In this document: piece by piece, positions 13,251-24,060 of the stretch
How the letters are laid out: every line of letters begins with the position of its first letter
How positions within the stretch are numbered: the first letter of the stretch is position 1
Assembly: GCA_028554795.2 (NCBI GenBank)
Contig: CM068839.1
Location: forward strand, 42,747,006 to 42,811,005
Reading direction: 5' to 3'
Source of the DNA: Sinohyriopsis cumingii
Taxonomy: Eukaryota > Mollusca > Bivalvia > Unionida > Unionidae
Length of the DNA: 64,000 bases
The notes under the pieces: generated by a model
What the model was told of the DNA's origin: nothing
Database searches by the model: none
Seen by the model: the letters and a program-made list of their open reading frames with translations, nothing else
Translations under genes and position numbers: made by a program

Positions 13251-13769
13251 CCCGACTCCATACAGCATGTTTAATATATCCACGCGGTTTTCTTCATTAG
13301 AATCTATGGTGTGTTGAATAGGCAATGTATATGGAGAGAGTGGCCACTTTATATGCACAATTAGTTATGTTCATATTAGTGGTGACTTAGTGACATTTTG
13401 CTGTATTTGTGATAGCTAGCTATTCATGGCGATTTTGTATGACATTTGAATACTGGATAAATTAATATCATTGGACAGTGTAGTCATCTGCAAAGACATG
13501 GGTGCTTAAGAAACCAGGATACAAGGAGGCAGTCTAATTTGGCTGGTGATCTACATAATGGTAAGACATAAGACCAAAAAAGATGTAAAATTTTTAAATT
13601 TTGCCTTTAACCAATTATTAAGACACCATGAAAATGGTTACAGATTTAAACTCAAGATTCATTTATTAATAAAATTTTGGGAAAACTAATTACCAACTGT
13701 GGTACAATAGATAGTTCAGCATCTACAGAGAGATATGTGAAAAGTAGACCAACCAGGTCGGGCCATAGA

Positions 13770-14143
13770 ATTTTGAGAGAGATAGAGAGAGAGATGTAAT
13801 GTTGGATATTCAAGATAGAAAGAATGATAAATGAGATAACAAAATGTGCTAAATATTTAATAATAATAATAATAATAATAAATAAAAAATACTAATTTAT
13901 TTTATTGTTATTACTAGCAGTATTTTCAGTGATATTTAATAAAATATCTACCATGATGGTGTTATTGAATATTGATGGTATTATTGAATATCAGACATAC
14001 ACACAATATATTAATAAATTAGTATTATTTATTTATTTATTTTATTATTATTAAATATTTAGTATATTTTGTTATCTCATTACAGCTTATCATTCTCTCT
14101 ATCTCAAATTTCCGACATGATATATCTCTCTCTCTCAAAATTA
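13770..14143. repeat. Fold-back MITE with TTATT-rich arms
   Basis: Long inverted repeat. The left arm starts AATTTTGAGAGAGAT and the right arm ends TCTCTCTCTCAAAATT. Inner parts such as GAGATAACAAAAT and TAAATATTTAATAATAATAA pair with ATTTTGTTATCTC and TTATTATTATTAAATATTTA. The arms are about 130-150 bp and the centre about 100 bp. No transposase is encoded, so it is non-autonomous. Confidence 0.8.
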
Positions 14144-14692
14144 TGCAGTGACAAACAGACCTAACTGCAGTTCCATCTTAAGCATTAGTCAGTTCTTAAT
14201 GATACGGTCCTCATAAGAAGGTTTCCGGTTGGTATTCTTGCCTTGGGGTGATGCTGCTTTCCTTGCATGCATCAGCAATTTAAAAAAAGGTCATTAATAG
14301 ATGTATACTTAACTTTGGTGTTTTGTTCTGACAGGGATTATTACTAAAAATGTAAGTGTTGTGAAGGATTTAATGCAATGGGTCAAAAGAAGAGGGATTT
14401 TACTTGCCATCCGCATACCAAGGTCAATCAAAATAAATTTATTAATTACTAGCAAGTGTCCAATAGTCAGAACTGATCAGAAGCATAAAACTTCAATATG
14501 GAATACAGCCTGACCTGGTTGGCCTCCTCTACCAGTAATGTCAGAAATTTAAACAAATAAAAAAGCAGAGATATACTTGTAAATAGAGAATATGAATATT
14601 CCACTCTTTATTTTGGGAATCATCCTAATGTTTTAAACTAAAATTTGTGTAATTACTATCATCATTATCAAAATACATTGAGAACTGGGGGC

Positions 14693-14939
14693 CCCGAGTG
14701 GCCGTGTGGTCTAAAGTGCTCTCCTTTACAGACCACTGTCATCTCACCTATGTCTGTGTGGGTTCGAGTCTCGGATTCGGCTAATGTGGGTATGTGAGGA
14801 AGCTTACCAGTAGCTTCTCATGGGTTGCTGGTTCTTTCTGGGGTTTTCCCCGGTTCTTCCTCCACCATTAATACTGGCCGCCATGAATAGCCTATTGTGT
14901 GCTGAAAAATGGCATTAAACCCTACAACAACAACAACAT
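14693..14939 (+). repeat. tRNA-derived SINE, family 2, full-length copy
   Basis: The best plus-strand copy of family 2. It starts GGCCCCGAGTGGCC, has an A-box-like GTGGTCTAAAGTG, a B-box GGGTTCGAGTC at about 14760, the family body with GGTTTTCCCCGG and TACTGGCCGCCATGAATAG, and a tail ATTAAACCCTACAACAACAA. The intact A and B boxes suggest recent RNA polymerase III competence. Confidence 0.9.
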
Positions 14940-15606
14940 GGAGAACTGTCTTCATCCTAAAATGCTGCTTATGACAAATACAGGCCTTTGTACCTTCTTT
15001 AGGAACTAATGTCAAGTTTGTTCAGGACTAACTAGAATCCATTTTATTTGCAAATAGCATCAGCAGAAATATAGCTCATGTTTAATTTCTCTGAGTTTTA
15101 TACAAAACCCACTTCTTCTTGCCACTACATGTCTTATTCATAAGTGTCAGTGGCATTTCTTTTTGCTACATCCAGACTCCATCCATATCGCTGTACACTG
15201 CATCAAAGTCTGTTGACAAAAAGGTATTATCTTATGCACTCATTGCGAAATGGTGCATGATACTTAACTAAAAGAAACGAGACATCACTCATAATTTTTA
15301 GCCATTTCCTTGCAATCATAGCATCATCCCCCCACCCACCTGTACAGAATTGTGCATTACCAATGACCCTTAAATTAATATGGAATGTACTGATCGAGGA
15401 CAAACGTCCCTGCACTATAACTGAACAAGCTTCATAACGATCTCCTATGCCGGCACACGATGAATCACTCCAACTCGTTGCCACTGGTTCTATTAGCCTC
15501 TCGCCGTCCGAAGAGTACATACGAGCCGTACCCCACCCCACTCCACCAATGATCGACCTTCAAATCGCCCGATTAGAAGATTGACAAAATGAATGCTTGA
15601 ACATAC

Positions 15607-15729
15607 CATCAACAGGTACTTATCTAACTTCATAGATGAAACTTTTATTTTTGCTGATGGATACAATGAACTTCGTTGGACAATCTGCCCAATACGATAC
15701 AAGGTGTTTGCAACACGAGATTGTGACAT
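15607..15729 (-). CDS. MRPS17: Mitochondrial ribosomal protein uS17m (MRPS17), first coding exon
   Basis: This exon encodes residues 1-41, starting at ATG 15729 and ending exactly on a codon boundary before the donor GTATGT (15606-15601). The peptide includes RIGQIVQ and AKIKVSSMKLDKYLLM, matching the N-terminal OB-fold strands of uS17m. It joins in phase 0 to YFTESKHYW at 9221. The ATG is the natural start because vertebrate MRPS17 also begins only about 13 residues before the first core strand. A possible donor (AAAG|GTAACC on the minus strand near 15782) hints at an upstream non-coding exon, which I cannot prove. Confidence 0.88.
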
Positions 15730-16436
15730 ATTCGATGCACTCCAAATGATTTGTTAAGGGGAAATAAATGTAGAATATTGGGTTACCTTTCCTGTGTCCA
15801 GTTGATTTTTTTAATATATTTTTTTCTCCCCCCTTTTTCGTCACGACCTCTGGTGAAATTATTTTATCGCCAGAATAAGCATAACCGCACCCTCCTCATT
15901 TCCAAAGCACATCACATAAAATCAAAGTATGTTATGTTCAGACTTACCCATTGTGAATAAGTGATAATTTCTTTTTAGCACAAGCTGAAATTTTCATTGA
16001 GAAAAATTACCGAAACACTTTAAAAGTTTGCATATAGTAAATAGCGGCAGTATGGTGAAGTCTGAAAGTGATGTTCACACCCTTGCCAGCGACAGCATTG
16101 TTTGGTATCCATATATACTAGCACGTTATTAACTTCTTTGTTTTTAAATAAGAAGACAATTTACATCTTGGCTGGTTTTAATTTTAACCTATGATACATT
16201 TCTAATTATTTTGACTTGGAAATAATGCATCTTTTAAAGTGCTTTGCTTGCTTACATTTTATTTTATTGTGTGTGATGTGTTCTTACTGTGATTATCATG
16301 TATTATGCTATATTTTTTATAATTATTGTTATTTGATGTTTAAATTATATTTATATGATGTTAGTAACAAAATTTTTTTTATAGAAGAGACATGCAATAC
16401 AATATTACACGTCTGTGGTTAGAACATATCTTTCAA
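15730..16436. other. MRPS17 upstream region
   Basis: This region should contain the MRPS17 5'UTR and promoter on the minus strand. I cannot pin down a transcription start. No other gene or repeat is recognised. Confidence 0.4.
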
Positions 16437-16520
16437 CATCTTCGCTAGCCAATGTTCCTATGTTAACTATATCTACATATAGAAAGGGTTAACATATCGG
16501 AACATTGGCTAGCGAAGATG
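16437..16520. repeat. Palindromic MITE, short form of the CTTCGCTAGCC family
   Basis: An 84-bp near-perfect palindrome: the left arm CATCTTCGCTAGCCAATGTT and the right arm AACATTGGCTAGCGAAGATG are exact complements, with a small centre near TATCTACATATAG. The same arm sequence forms the termini of the 0.5 kb element at 34836-35352, so the two are related non-autonomous DNA transposons. Confidence 0.9.
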
Positions 16521-16867
16521 ATGTTCCAATGTTGTTTTCAATTATGCTGACTATAAAATCAGAATCTAATGTCAGCCCAGGGTAGGTATAACTTGCCAGT
16601 GTGGAAAGTTTATGATGGCTCTGTGCCAGTTTGGGGATGTAAACACGTGGTGTGCAGTTTCACTATGCATTAAATGTTTTATTATACAACAAAATTAATT
16701 GCTCATATGAAGAATTTGTATATTTGGTATTATAAAAATGTTTGTAATTAAATTAAATATATTTCAATTTTTATATTAAAAAATCTAATATTTGAGGTAT
16801 AAAAAAATGTTTTTATTTGTTAATTTGGTTTAACGATATTTCTCAGCTCGTGATACAAACATGGCTG

Positions 16868-17052
16868 AATGATGGATGAAGAACCAGGGAAGCCCCAGTA
16901 AAAACCACCGACCCACGGGAAGCTACCGGCACGGCTTTCTCATATATCCCCACTGGCCAAGCCCGAGACTCGAACCCACGCGGACAGAGATGAAATGGCA
17001 GTGATCGGTAGGTTCAAGGCTAGCGTTTTAGACCACAAAGCCACCCGGGTTC
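16868..17052 (-). repeat. tRNA-derived SINE, family 2, minus-strand copy
   Basis: Reverse-complement copy of family 2. The head near 17040 reads CCCGGGTGGCTTTGTGGTC on the minus strand, the B-box GGGTTCGAGTC is at about 16970-16980, and body motifs GGTGGTTTTTACTGG and GGTTCTTCATCC follow. The 3' end is truncated before the AAC tail. Confidence 0.85.
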
Positions 17053-17764
17053 ACCAGATAAAATATAGAATATTTTGTAAATTATTGTGATTTTTTAATA
17101 TCAAGAATCAATTTTTGGAGTCAACAAAATTATTCTTATATCATATATCAGTTTACATAAAGTGTGCATAATTCACAATAAATGTGTGCAAGAATTAAAC
17201 AATGGTCAAATTTCAAGTGACTATTTTTCTGTGTGTACGGGTTGGGGTAGCCAGGGGGAGGTTGTCCAGTCCCCACTCCCCCCCCCCCTTTCTGGCTCTG
17301 AGAAGATAACCAGGCGTGACTTAATTACTTCCTGAAATTGTTGCAAGCATGAGTGTGTTTCAGCGTTTCACGACACGTCAACATAATAATGGCAAAGTGG
17401 TGCAGATTACATTTAAGTTGTCAAAATGTAAGAAGAATTGTATATTTAAATTTTTTTTTAAGGAAGATAACACTTCCAAGTAAATGTAAACATTATGTAA
17501 TACGCGATTGAAGATAAAAGGTAAGGACGTTAACGTTCTGTAACATGTAAGCAAAACAAGAGACATATGTAACATGTATAAAATTGATGCAATTTTTACC
17601 ACTCAAGGAAGAAACGATGCATGTGATGTATTTTTCAGAAAAATATAAAAATACGATTTTCATAATTACATTTTATATTACTTTTATTCCATAATAAAAT
17701 TCTTATATATAAAATGTTATTCAATTTTTTAGATCCAAATTTATCTTTTATATAAAATATTAAT
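17053..17764. other. No recognised gene
   Basis: AT-rich sequence with a poly-C run near 17276-17289. Nothing else is supported. Confidence 0.4.
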
Positions 17765-17895
<131 letters not shown>

Positions 17896-18175
17896 TAAAA
17901 TAAACAACACCAACACGTAGAATGTGTGACCGGTTTCGCTTTAATGCTTCATCAGACTCTATATATATATGTAACATTTTTTAAAATATTTTTCATTTTT
18001 TGACACCAAATAAGACAACTTAGCATATGTTATGTTCTGTATCATTTTTTAAAACATGGCTATTGGTACTAATACAGTATTTAGGTCATTTGCAGGGAAA
18101 GTATATTTTATATAAAGAGTGAAAGGGTTAAAGGTCAAAGGCGAAAGGTCAGCCCAGGAACAACAAAATTACCAG

Positions 18176-18275
18176 TGTGAAAGGATGCTGATCTAGGAAG
18201 TTTTTGGATCATCCCAATATTGGTTTTTCTAGAATGGGATGCTCCAAAGTCGGTCCTAGGTCAACATCCTTTCGT
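18176..18275. repeat. Fold-back hairpin element
   Basis: Inverted repeat of about 45 bp per arm. Left arm GTGAAAGGATGCTGATCTAGG pairs imperfectly with the right arm CCTAGGTCAACATCCTTTCG, and GGATCATCCCA pairs with TGGGATGCTCC nearer the centre. The flank GTCAGCCCAGG before it also occurs near 16572, so the two sites may share an older repeat. Confidence 0.75.
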
Positions 18276-18946
18276 ATTTTATTGAATTTAGGTTGTTCGG
18301 ATTTTACATGTCCCCCTACATCACCAGCTTTTGTGTTGGGCATTACCTTAAATTGTTTTGCATCCTGATCTTTAGATACGTTCGCTTACGTAAACACACA
18401 TCCCCCACCCCACACACATTAACAAACATTGTTCACAAAGACACATTCGCATAAAAAAAATCAGGTGTTTTAAATTATGTTTGTTTATTACATTTTTAAA
18501 TGTAATATTTTTTTCTTTGCCCCTTCATTTGAAAACCTCCCAAAGTCATGAGAGCTTAAATAAAATATTAATTTAAAAAGTCACATACCATAAGTTGGCA
18601 GTAGGGTCCACTTTTATCTTAAATCATGTTCCACGCTTTTGCTACATATTTTTCCAGTGTTTTATATGACACAACGCAATTTTTGTACAGCTGAGATTTG
18701 TTTTGTTTTTAAAATGATCTACGTGATTTGTATATAACATATTTGCAAGCAAAGTTTAGACTGCTATTAGGATCATCACCGTTGTCATCTCCTATATAGA
18801 CATATCTTCGTGCAACTCTGTAATTTGGATCACGTGTTTAGATCAATACCACAAAGTAAATGAATAGTCTTAGAACAAGTGCAAATTTTTGTCTATTCCC
18901 TCCTTACGATAAGTGCACTTATCAATATCACTTAAATTAATATTTT

Positions 18947-20450
18947 TCAAAAAAACAGGTCTGGGACAATATTTCCGTGAAGAAATATTGAATTAAAACT
19001 AATCAGTTTTGTATACTTGTATTTTGTACAAAGTTTAGCCAAAACAACAGAAATGCGCCATCCATCTGCATTCTCTAGCTGTCTGGACCAAATTTCATCT
19101 TTACCTTTTGGCTTTTGTATTTTGGTTCTTACAAGGTCGTAACAAATAAATGTATTGTGGTTTTTTTTCTTTCTTACCTTAACGAATGAAATCTTGCTGG
19201 AAAATACATGAAAACTGATAAATGAATTAATGCACAATCAAGGATTTTATCAAAATGTTTTTTAATAAGTTAAATACGATATAAAAAAATGTCTGCTCCA
19301 CTAGTCGAATGATTAAGTTCTACCATATTTTCCAAGTTCAAAGAGAAATCTACTCTCAGTAAGCTATAATTGGACGTTGACCAGTTAATATTAATTTCTT
19401 GACATTTTTTGTTTCATTTGTATTTTTTTTTATTTCAATCAAGACAGCTTTATATTTTATAGAAAATGCCTGAACTATTTGTGCAGTGGAGGGTTTATTT
19501 CTATTGCAAGAAGTTCAGTTTCTGTTTTAAATAAATAGTGTGCTAATGGGTCTCCCTGGCGACAAACGCTCTGGGAATTAAAACATGGAGAAAAATGTTC
19601 ATTATTAATGACACAACGTTTTGTTTTATTGCAAAATACGCAGAAAACCAGTGACAAATGGATTTTCCAACATTAAACGATTTCAGAGCATTTTCCAAAA
19701 GTCCCATCCAACCGAGCTTAAATCATTTTCAAAGTTTATCATTAGGAAAAGACCAGATTTATTTTTGTCAAGACGGCGCATGAGGCCATACAAAATATTT
19801 GTATTTTCACCAATAAATCTCCCTTTTGCAAAAAACAAATCCTTTTGGCTGTCATTAATGAGACATGGAGAACTTTCTTGACCCTATTAACAAATAAATG
19901 CGGAAGCAATCTTGTTATATACATTAGGTCATCAGATAGGCCTCCAAGTTGTTTTTGATAATACAATTCACGTCTTTATCTTCTTTTGGGTTGCAAGTAA
20001 TGATTCCCAGAGACTGAGATTCTGTAAAATGTTGCATATTCTACACAGCGTTTAGAGACCTAAAGAGAAAACTGCTTAGATCTTTCCAAAATAACTTGTA
20101 GAATCAAACTGACAATCCATCGGAACCGGGACTAACTTAATTTTTCTTATTGTCGATACTAAACCGCATTCCTCAGACGTTAACTTCTTTGAAGATCTGA
20201 AAGTTTTTGTCATGTTTAAAAATGTGGTTATTACCATTGTTTCATCTTCGTAATTAATTATGTTGTTATTTTGCCTTTTGGTTTGTTCAGTTCTTCCATA
20301 ATAGTATTTTTATTCACATAAGTATGCAAGGCAGGTACTTCAGCTTCAATTTTCTTGAAATTATGTTACTCTTGTTTTGCCTTAGATTGTGAATACGTAA
20401 TTAAATTTGATCTAGTAGCAGAGAGGGTGAACATATCACTTGCTGGAAAG
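18947..20450 (-). pseudogene. L1/Tx1-like LINE ORF2 remnant (reverse transcriptase region)
   Basis: Minus-strand fragments, in the right order but in several frames, resemble the ORF2 of L1/Tx1-type non-LTR retrotransposons. Near 20000 there is a SGNHYLQPKRR/IITCNPKEDKD-like block expected before RT domain 1. At 19742-19966 there is a block with RLLPHLFVNRVKKVLH (RT domain 2 region). At 19475-19657, NKTKRCVINNEHFSPCFN is followed by CRQGDPLAHYLF, the RT domain 4 glycine-glutamine motif. At 18947-19237, EIWSRQLENADGW and KLCTKYKYTKLISFNSIFLH resemble the C-terminal region. The FADD catalytic box was not located. Stops and frameshifts are frequent, so this is an old, dead copy. Clade placement is from motif recall only. 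Confidence 0.65.
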
Positions 20451-20530
20451 ACCATTTTTGGAAAATAAAGCTTCTTACGAAAACGAAAAAAAATACGGTC
20501 AATAACGTCAAACCAAAGTCTCTAACTTAC

Positions 20531-20637
20531 CGAGAGTTTCTCTAACTGGGTTACTTTATCTTTCTGTCGTTCGTCTTTTTCTTCTAAATTTTGTTTACCC
20601 ACCGGGACACTCATTTGTGGTCGCACCTTCTGTGCTG
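20531..20637 (-). other. Isolated exon-like segment, charged helix
   Basis: On the minus strand, an acceptor-like TTTATAG (ending at 20638) is followed by 107 bp open in one frame and then by a consensus donor GTAAGT (20530-20525). The peptide includes VRPQMSVPVGKQNLEEK and DERQKDKVTQLEKLS, charged and likely helical or coiled-coil. Both splice sites and the open frame fit a real internal exon that enters in phase 2 and leaves in phase 0. No partner exon was identified, and it lies between a LINE remnant and a Polinton-like locus, so it could be chance. Confidence 0.3.
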
Positions 20638-20729
20638 CTATAAATGTGTGAGTAATTAAATCATTATTATATCAGTCTCTCAAACAAATATTTTTATCAA
20701 TATCGCGATCGAGGATCATGTACATTTAT

Positions 20730-21275
20730 TTTTATAAATCCGTGTGGAGTAGATGCGCTTTTGAAAAGAAGTTTTTGAGCCTAATCTTGTGCATATCCCC
20801 ACTACACCAAGTCTGGTGAATATTTCGCAGAGCATGTGTATCGACTCCATTAAACACAACTAAAATATTGCAGTTATCTCTGGTGACTTTAGGTAGTTGT
20901 GTATATCGCTGAGTAAAATAAATCACGTCTGTGTTTTTGTGTCAGCCTCAAGAAAATATTCTTGCTGGATTTGATTGTTTGGCCATCATTACGTCGTCAT
21001 ATACTACAAATTATTAATAAATCCATCGATATCATCTACAGATGGGGCTTCATCAATATCGGTGATAAAATCAATAATATCATTGCCATCCTCGTCCAAC
21101 AATTTTGCATTTTCATTAAAATCTTTAAGTACATCGTAACATCTCTAACGGAGCTAATAAATACAGCTGATCCGACATGAGCCATCTCATTATCAAGATA
21201 AGTGTAATTGCATTTTACCCGATCCGGATGGACCTATTATTATCATTCTGATGGAATTCGGTAATGCTGAAAGAT
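20730..21275 (-). pseudogene. A32-like DNA-packaging ATPase remnant (Polinton-like, locus A)
   Basis: Minus strand. At its start the peptide PNSIRMIIIGPSGSGK (Walker A at 21214-21234) matches the opening of FtsK/HerA-superfamily packaging ATPases of Polintons and related viruses. Further on are YMTT (expected acidic Walker B region, damaged) and, at 20732-20926, FTQRYTQLPKVTRDNCNILV, which resembles the sensor-type region of the same family. In the family this ATPase pumps the genome into capsids. Here stops and at least two frameshifts break it. It diverges from the plus-strand PLA2-like and integrase genes that follow. Confidence 0.7.
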
Positions 21276-21549
21276 TTTGACAGGCTCTTGTGTTCGTGTC
21301 GCTGAGAAATCAATGACATCCATGTTATACAAATATAATAAATACTAAGGTATATATTTGTGTTCGATGTAGAGCATCCACCCCCACAAGTGGATTAACA
21401 ACAATAATAACAACAAATTAAAAGCATGTACTTACAGGTAAATGTGTAAAATGTGGTACAAATAAAAATAAATTTATTTCTAATAATAAAATCGGTGGTG
21501 ACATCGCTACTTCATTAGGAAAATTACCAGGAACTCCATGGGCTAATAT

Positions 21550-21771
21550 CCAGGAGAAAAATATCTTCCAGGATATAATTAATGTGGTCCTGAAACCCGA
21601 CTTGATATCCGACTTGACGAGTGAGATAAACCAAGACATGGAGAGTATCCAATAAACGCAATTGATCAAGCATGTCAAGTTCATGATGTAGCTTATAAAA
21701 ATCCTGATGTTCAACAACGACATATTGCAGATGTGAAGTTGATTCACTCGTTAAATTCCATAAAAAAATAA
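21550..21771 (+). pseudogene. Phospholipase A2-like domain protein remnant (locus A)
   Basis: Plus strand. In one frame PGEKYLPGYN is followed by a stop and then CGPETRLDIRLDE, and after another stop by EYPINAIDQACQVHDVAYKN. The HD pair at 21681-21686 and the preceding N..D and C are the catalytic signature of the parvovirus-type (VP1u-like) phospholipase A2 fold, which also occurs in some Polinton-like transposons. The frame ends at TAA 21769-21771. Two internal stops make it a pseudogene. In related viruses such a domain helps capsids breach endosomal membranes; here that is only family knowledge. It lies between the packaging ATPase and the integrase. Confidence 0.65.
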
Positions 21772-21869
21772 ATCTTTTAGAGAATTATTAACTAACTGGT
21801 TGATAAGATCTGCGATGCAAGGTAAACTGGCGCTAGGGGCTAGTAATTAACCATCCATTTATTAAAATA

Positions 21870-22850
21870 ATGGAATCTATTTATTATAGCCCAAGAGGAT
21901 ATTGGAGGGGTAGAGCAGCGATTAGTAAACTTGCTGATGCAGCAAATGTTACACGTTCTGTTGCTGCCAAATGGTTAGCAAGGCAGGCAATATGGCAAAT
22001 TAACTCCCACCAACAAAAAAAAATTCAGCATGCACATTTTGACGTCAGCACTCCTAATGAAGTTCATCAAACAGATATTTTGCTTTTAACACACGATACT
22101 ATTAAAATTGGTAGACGCCAATCACGTACATACAAATATGCGTTGACTGTCGTTTAAGTTACAAGTAGATATAAAGAGGCAGAGACGTTATCAATTAAAA
22201 CAGCAACTAAGTTGTATCTACTTTTGAAACAATTTATCAACGAGGACCCTTGCGATGGCCACAGTTGCTACCGTTTGATCCTGGCAAGGAATGTCTTGGT
22301 GCAGTATCATCTCTGATGAAAAAACATAACGTCAAAATTAGACGAGGACATACCGCATTTCATCGTGATCAGGCAATTGTTGAACGATTTAATCGAACAC
22401 TTGCTGAGCGGTTAATTGAATATCAATATGCAAAGGAAATAATTCTGAAAGATATGAGATTTCGCGAATGGGTTGCAAGATTACCAAGTGTGATAACTGA
22501 ATTAAATAATGAAATTACTCTAACAACTGCCATGAAACCAATCAATGCGAATACAGAAAACACATACCAATACAACGCCATGAATTTTCAAAACAACCAG
22601 TATTAGGTAGCTGTCAGATATTTATATGAACCCAGTGAACTTGAAGGCAGTAAAAAAAAGAGCGACTCATCCTGTTTGGAGTATTACGACACATACAATT
22701 TCTAGCGTGGTAAGACCTACAGGTAGACCCGCAATCTACAAATTAGATTCAACTGTTCCTCAAAGTGAATTTCTATGTGAACAATTACAAGTATTTCCTG
22801 AAGATACACAATTACCACCGCATTCACTTTTATATATTAGCACCTCGACG
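21870..22850 (+). pseudogene. Retroviral-like DDE integrase remnant of Polinton type (locus A)
   Basis: Three consecutive plus-strand frames (21870-22157, 22250-22606, 22626 to about 22850) make up one broken gene. The opening ESIYYSPRGYWRGRAAISKL is the N-terminal signature of Polinton-type integrases. The catalytic triad is visible: D in HQTDILLL (about 22070), D in PFDPGKE (about 22275), and E in DQAIVERFNRTLAERL (about 22386). The C-terminal part has RATHPVWSI and FPEDTQLPPHS. Two frameshifts and stops inactivate it. Integrases of this group insert Polinton DNA into the chromosome. Confidence 0.85.
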
Positions 22851-23011
22851 TCGATTACATTCAAAACAGGTCAGCATCACATTTTCGCGTGTGTGACCAA
22901 GACTACTATTAACTCTGTCTACGTTAAATTGTCTTGGATTATTTTTTTAATATTGCCAAAACATTACCGTGTTACAGCTCGCACAATGATTATTCTGTCG
23001 TTGTTTCAATG

Positions 23012-24060
23012 TCATGATAAATTCAGCATCGAGATCAGAATCGCGCTTTTTTTTGTCACACTGTTTATAATTAATTGTTTTCTTACTATATCATCATTAG
23101 TGTCCTTAATGTTATCATTATTTTCTGTGAAGCCTATGATAACCTTCCGCAGATGACATATTCTTCTGACTCGAGACACTGTGAGATAAACTAAATTTGA
23201 CCATTCGATACGATCATCGACGATCCAAACATTTGTATCAGAGATAGCTAATCCTTGTGATGAGTGAATTATCATTGTGTATCCTAGCGTCCATGGAGTT
23301 TTGTCCATAGTTAACGCGCTCTAAACAACACCGACAGGAACTAAAGCAGTCTCATTTAATACAAGATTTTGTTTTTCTGACGATCCTGGTATATCAACGG
23401 CGATATTCTGTCGTCGCGTATCTGCTAGTCAATAACGCAATGGTACGGGTAGATTTTTAAAACATTATTTATGTAACATAAATAATTGTTGTTGAAGTGT
23501 ATCACGAGCTATCTTTCTACTTGCCACTATCAAATCTTTTGGTCTCCATAAATTCCAAAAATTGTGAATAGGAGTTTCTGAAATTATTTCACGGATTATT
23601 TCACACTGAATTTTATTCGGTTGTAGTCTGATTAATTTCTTAAACTCTCTTAATTCTGGATCAAGCGCTCTATGATCGTCAGTTATTTCTTCATAATAAT
23701 CTACAGAATGCCTCAGCCATTTATGTGGAGACAATCCAACAAAAGGCGGTGGTTGACCATGATCGCCACACATTATTGCAGCAGTATTTTTTTTGGTCAA
23801 TAACCAGTCAAGAAATATTTTTAACGTTTCTAATGAAACAGTGCATATTTCATCCCAAATAATAATCCTTGGAATCTATTTCTCTCCCGTTCGTTCAGGA
23901 GTCCATTTATCTCCCTTCCATCGAAAAATTATGTGATAAGTGCATGATTTAATATTTCTTGCGAGTCTGTGTGTAGGTGTTAATACAACTATTTCTGAAC
24001 AACTCTCCAAGAATAATTCGATCACACGAATTGTTTTACCAGAACTCCCAGGCCCATTGA
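23012..24060 (-). pseudogene. Superfamily 1 (Pif1/RecD-like) DNA helicase remnant (locus A)
   Basis: Minus strand. Walker A NGPGSSGKT (24032-24058) is followed by EIVVLTPTH (motif Ia region), the Walker B IIIWDEICT (23849-23854), AAIMCGDHGQPPPF (motif III, about 23750), and near the end HSSQG (23252-23266) with ISDTNVWIVDDRIEWSNLVY and LTVSRV (UvrD_C_2-type C-terminal motifs V-VI). Motif order is complete, but stops at about 23880 and 23320-23460 break the frame. It follows the DNA polymerase fragment on the same strand with no visible gap. A Pif1-like helicase would unwind the element during its own replication. Confidence 0.8.

Noticed and set aside
15227-15541. 104-codon minus-strand frame next to MRPS17 exon 1
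   Set aside because: Lies immediately inside the intron after a good donor and shows no ribosomal-protein similarity.
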